NCBI GenBank assembly: GCA_003153655.1
Contig: PMAK01000122.1
Location: 20,625 to 29,487, forward strand
Direction: 5' to 3'
Length of the DNA: 8,863 bases
Source: Phycisphaerales bacterium
GTDB lineage: Bacteria > Planctomycetota > Phycisphaerae > Tepidisphaerales > Tepidisphaeraceae
Of the stretch, positions 6,199-8,863 are shown piece by piece. The notes beneath the pieces were generated by a model. It had not been told where the DNA came from. It did no database searches and worked only from the letters and a program-made list of their open reading frames with translations. The position numbers and the translations under genes are program-made. Position 1 is the stretch's first letter; every line of letters begins with the position of its first letter.

Positions 6199-7635
6199 CT
6201 AGCCGCCAGTAGCGACGTTCGCGCTGAACGCCGTAGCTGTAAATAGTGAAGTTGTTGGAGCGGCATCCGTTGCCGTCAGCGATCGGAAACCCGCGGCTTT
6301 CAATGCCGCGCGAGCTTCCGGGCTCGACATGAACGTTTGCCACACAAAACCGCTGCGGCAGTTCTCTGCCATCAGCACGGAAGGACCTATATCAATTCCC
6401 AAGACGTCCGGGTTGTACCAACCATTGCCGGGATTAAACGCATCTACAAATCCGTATCGCAAATATGCCTTTGTTCCGTATTTCGCCCGCATGTTTTCGA
6501 GGGCATCGAGACAGATGCGCGGCTCAAACGCGAGGCTCCCCGCCGCGGCGGCGGGAACAACACTCCCGTCAATGCTGTCGTCTTGAGGCGCCGGAGGACC
6601 GCCCCACGCTTTATAACCGTCTTCACTGTCCGATGCCGTTAGTCCCCATAGGTTCGGCCCATACATTGGAAACTGCTTGCTCAGCTCATCAATGCTCCAC
6701 TGTCTTTGCGCCAGCGTAGCGAGCTGCGAATTCCGGAAATAGTCAGCATGATTGTCCCGCAGACCGCGAAGATCGAACCAGACCTGCGGATACTGTTGCG
6801 TGAAGAGCGGCGGACACCGCAGGTATGTCAGACCCGCATACGTTTCAACGGGTTCCCGCTTCCACGCTTCCCACGATCGGGCAGACAGCGGATGTGTTTT
6901 CGATCCAAGCCCCATGAGGTAAATCAGCGGCCCCTCGTTAAAATCCTTCCACCGGGCATCAAGAAAACCAGTCCCCGGCTTCCATCCCATATACAGCGTT
7001 CCGTCCGGGCTGCTCAGCCAGGACCATTCCACATGCTGATATAAATCATCCGCGATGCCCGCCAGTTCCGTCCCGGCAAAATGCTGGCGAGCGGTCAGCA
7101 CGCCAGCCATCAGCAGCGCGGTGTCGATATCAGACACTTCGCAGTTCCAGGCGCGCTCGCCGGTGTGCATGTTGAGGAAATGATAGAAATACCCGTGCTG
7201 GCCCGGCCCGTGATCGCGTAGAAAGCGGAGGACGCGGAGGGAATGATCGTAAGCCACCTGGTGAGGAACCCAGCCGCGTTGATCGCCGACGCAGAGCGCC
7301 GTCAAACCAAAACCAACCGACGCGATGCTGGCGAATTCAGTTGCCCCGCCAGTGGCTTTGGACCGGTCGGGCATCAAACCCGTTACCGGATCCGCCTCGT
7401 TGACAAAGAATTGAATCCCCCGGGATTCCAGATCATCAAGAAATTTTTCGTCGCGCGGCGTAAGAACCACTTTGCCCGGCAAAGACGCGGGATTTTCGAT
7501 GGCCGCATCATCCGCGGCGAGCTGGACGGCCGACAACGCCGGCTCTTCCCCGCGCGCGAACGGCGAAAGACCAACGAAGGACGCGGCCAATATGAAGGCC
7601 GCCGACCATCTGATTGTCCCGTTGCTCAATCGCAT
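6199..7635 (-). CDS. Secreted GH144-like glycoside hydrolase (PF10091 glycoamylase fold)
   Basis: From the ATG at 7635 the protein is 478 residues, the usual size for a single-domain secreted member. A signal peptide covers about 1-29 (basic start, hydrophobic AAFILAASFVGL, then FARG before EEP). The catalytic (alpha/alpha)6-barrel domain spans about 62-450, with family motifs YFYHFLNMHTG, CEVSDIDTALLMAG (E166, D169, D171), DFNEGPLIYLMGLGS (D231, E234), FTQQYPQVWFDLRG, YGFVDAFNP and LGIDIG. Acids at E166, D171 and E234 are also present in the giant paralog and are the best active-site candidates. By eye about half the residues match that domain. Characterised GH144 members are endo-beta-1,2-glucanases; other glucan linkages are possible. 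A TTG at 7644 would add three residues but its Shine-Dalgarno would nearly abut it, whereas GGAG lies 9 nt before the ATG. It follows the pseudopilin gene by 22 nt, so the two are probably cotranscribed. Confidence 0.9.
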   Translation of the reverse strand: MRLSNGTIRWSAAFILAASFVGLSPFARGEEPALSAVQLAADDAAIENPASLPGKVVLTPRDEKFLDDLESRGIQFFVNEADPVTGLMPDRSKATGGATEFASIASVGFGLTALCVGDQRGWVPHQVAYDHSLRVLRFLRDHGPGQHGYFYHFLNMHTGERAWNCEVSDIDTALLMAGVLTARQHFAGTELAGIADDLYQHVEWSWLSSPDGTLYMGWKPGTGFLDARWKDFNEGPLIYLMGLGSKTHPLSARSWEAWKREPVETYAGLTYLRCPPLFTQQYPQVWFDLRGLRDNHADYFRNSQLATLAQRQWSIDELSKQFPMYGPNLWGLTASDSEDGYKAWGGPPAPQDDSIDGSVVPAAAAGSLAFEPRICLDALENMRAKYGTKAYLRYGFVDAFNPGNGWYNPDVLGIDIGPSVLMAENCRSGFVWQTFMSSPEARAALKAAGFRSLTATDAAPTTSLFTATAFSANVATGG

Positions 7636-7644
7636 TCTCTCCAA

Positions 7645-7648
7645 CTCC
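7645..7648 (-). promoter_or_regulatory. Shine-Dalgarno (GGAG) choosing the ATG at 7635 for the hydrolase
   Basis: GGAG is 9 nt before ATG 7635 but abuts the alternative TTG at 7644. A second GGAG at 7639-7642 is only 3 nt from the ATG. Both favour the ATG over the TTG. Confidence 0.5.
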
Positions 7649-7657
7649 GCCTGAGTT

Positions 7658-8737
7658 TTATGGGTTCACATTGATATTGCTTTCAAGCATGTCCGTCGAA
7701 TGCGTAACCGAGTTGTAGCTGAACGTCTGCACATGGCCGTCCACCATGAGAACATTTGCCTGTGTACTGCCGCCATGGCGAAAACGAATGTTGCCCACGT
7801 TTTGCGTCGTATCGGAGTTGTAATATTGGTTGGCAAAACCACTGTTGCCGTTGGTCGTCGAACAGGACAAGCTGATCGGCAGCCCCTGGTTCTCCGTCGG
7901 CGGAAACACCGGGGTCACATTGCTTGGTAAATTATATTGGTCGGTCATATAGGCATGGGCATACACATTGGCATTGTCCAGTGCATAAGCATCGGCCGAG
8001 GCATCCCAGTATCCGTTGTTACTTTGAACCGCGCCGTCGAAAATTAGCGCTATCTCGGTGGATCGTTTGATGCGCGCCACCTTGTATGGAATCAGATACC
8101 CTTGAGTAATAACCGCGTGTTTCCCCTCCGCCTGCTGTGTGAGGTAGATGCCGTAATTGTCTGCCGTGGATAGATCCGGCATGAGCCGCGGATGGGTAGA
8201 ATAGTCGGTGAAAATATTGTCTTGGGAAGACTGCGGCGCGGATGGACAAATGAAGACCCCGCGATATCCCGTATTATTCGTGCCACTCAATTGCCCGGTA
8301 CTCTGCATAATCCCGTAATTCTCACCCGACCGTGAACTCATTTCGTGCGCCAGCAGTACCGTCCAATCCGTTGAGCAATTCGTATTCGTCGGATTTCCGC
8401 AATCAAAATACAGATTCTGTCCGGGGGGATAAGTCCAGAGCTTCGTGGGATCCGGATCAATCGCATGGTTGTAACCCACGAAACCGAAGGGCAAAAACCC
8501 CTGATTGTCACCCGCGTAAATAATCGCCGCCTGACCAATCTGTCGCAGATTGGCCATGCATTTCACCTGATTGGCCTGCTCGCGCGCTTTGCCAAGCACC
8601 GGGAGCAAGATTCCGATCAATACTGCGATAATCCCAATTACAACCAATAACTCGACCAGCGTGAACCCGTCACCCCGCGTCCGCGACATGTCGGACTCGT
8701 TCTTCATCGCAGCAATATTTTTTTTCGAGCGAACCAT
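7658..8737 (-). CDS. Prepilin-type pseudopilin, type II secretion/H-X9-DG family
   Basis: The 359-residue protein has a type IV prepilin leader ending RGDG (21-24), cut before F25 by a prepilin peptidase, which would N-methylate F25. The mature start [20 protein letters not shown] has the conserved Glu at position +5 (residue 29) and forms the single membrane/assembly helix. Next come [19 protein letters not shown], as in planctomycete pseudopilins, and a large soluble Asn/Thr-rich domain with several cysteines. Near the C-terminus is RHGG...[11 protein letters not shown] (H321, D333-G334), the H-X9-DG-type processing-associated motif, here with 11 residues between H and DG. Such proteins are very numerous in planctomycetes; their exact cargo or role is unknown. 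The ATG at 8737 is chosen because GGAGGAG lies 2 nt before it. An in-frame TTG at 8770 would only lengthen the leader. It heads the probable transcription unit with the GH144-like gene. Confidence 0.88.
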   Translation of the reverse strand: MVRSKKNIAAMKNESDMSRTRGDGFTLVELLVVIGIIAVLIGILLPVLGKAREQANQVKCMANLRQIGQAAIIYAGDNQGFLPFGFVGYNHAIDPDPTKLWTYPPGQNLYFDCGNPTNTNCSTDWTVLLAHEMSSRSGENYGIMQSTGQLSGTNNTGYRGVFICPSAPQSSQDNIFTDYSTHPRLMPDLSTADNYGIYLTQQAEGKHAVITQGYLIPYKVARIKRSTEIALIFDGAVQSNNGYWDASADAYALDNANVYAHAYMTDQYNLPSNVTPVFPPTENQGLPISLSCSTTNGNSGFANQYYNSDTTQNVGNIRFRHGGSTQANVLMVDGHVQTFSYNSVTHSTDMLESNINVNP

Positions 8738-8739
8738 CG

Positions 8740-8746
8740 CTCCTCC
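8740..8746 (-). promoter_or_regulatory. Shine-Dalgarno (GGAGGAG) choosing the ATG at 8737 for the pseudopilin
   Basis: GGAGGAG ends 2 nt before ATG 8737, giving 5 nt from the first GGAG. No comparable site precedes the upstream TTG at 8770, so the shorter start is preferred. Confidence 0.65.
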
Positions 8747-8863
8747 AAACAAAGAATTGTGAGGCCTCAATCGCCGAGAGGTGTCTAACTATGCAGCCGC
8801 GACAAACCAATCCTAATCAACCATCAGCGACCGCGTTCGGTACCAGCGCCAGCAAGAACCCTC

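Noticed and set aside
8747..8830. TTGGTT-17-TAGACA promoter for the pseudopilin gene
   Set aside because: The -10 matches only three consensus bases and nothing else supports it.
8771..8863. Possible 3' end of an upstream minus-strand gene
   Set aside because: All three minus frames meet stops within the 93 nt (one reads GFLLALVPNAVADG then stop, another RVLAGAGTERGR then stop), and the pieces are too short to recognise.

Overview
The window looks like chromosomal DNA from a planctomycete, most likely of the Phycisphaerae/Tepidisphaerales type. This rests on four family-level signatures that often occur together there: a LEPR-XLL-like N-terminus with a dockerin on a giant extracellular protein, a PEP-CTERM sorting signal, a pseudopilin of the H-X9-DG kind, and a family-1 sugar-binding protein with an uncleaved-looking N-terminal anchor. 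Taxonomy is an inference from these families; no rRNA or marker gene is present.

All five supported genes lie on the minus strand, so transcription runs from high to low coordinates. In that order they are: (1) a type II secretion-like pseudopilin (7658-8737); (2) a secreted single-domain GH144-like glycoside hydrolase of the PF10091 'glycoamylase' fold (6199-7635), 22 nt downstream of the pseudopilin; (3) after a 218-nt AT-richer gap with a probable terminator and a possible promoter, a PEP-CTERM surface protein (5096-5980) with a textbook Shine-Dalgarno; (4) after a 197-nt gap holding a very long near-perfect hairpin, a 1380-residue multidomain protein (756-4898) with three tandem beta-sandwich modules, a second GH144-like catalytic domain, a beta-strand-repeat region and a dockerin; (5) 30 nt further on, the 5' part of an ABC-transporter sugar-binding protein (1-725), cut by the window edge.

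Together this reads as a polysaccharide-use locus. Two paralogous glucanase-like enzymes are delivered in different ways, one as a plain secreted protein and one on a large adhesive or scaffolded protein. A PEP-CTERM protein with a jelly-roll-like C-terminal half may bind carbohydrate at the cell surface, and an ABC binding protein may capture the released oligosaccharides. Characterised GH144 enzymes are endo-beta-1,2-glucanases, so beta-1,2-glucan is the leading substrate guess, but it is only a guess.

No tRNA, rRNA, CRISPR array, transposase or prophage gene is visible. No gene-free stretch reaches 300 nt; the longest are 5981-6198 and 4899-5095, both described below. The 126 nt upstream of the pseudopilin (8738-8863) hold its Shine-Dalgarno and otherwise nothing that can be supported.
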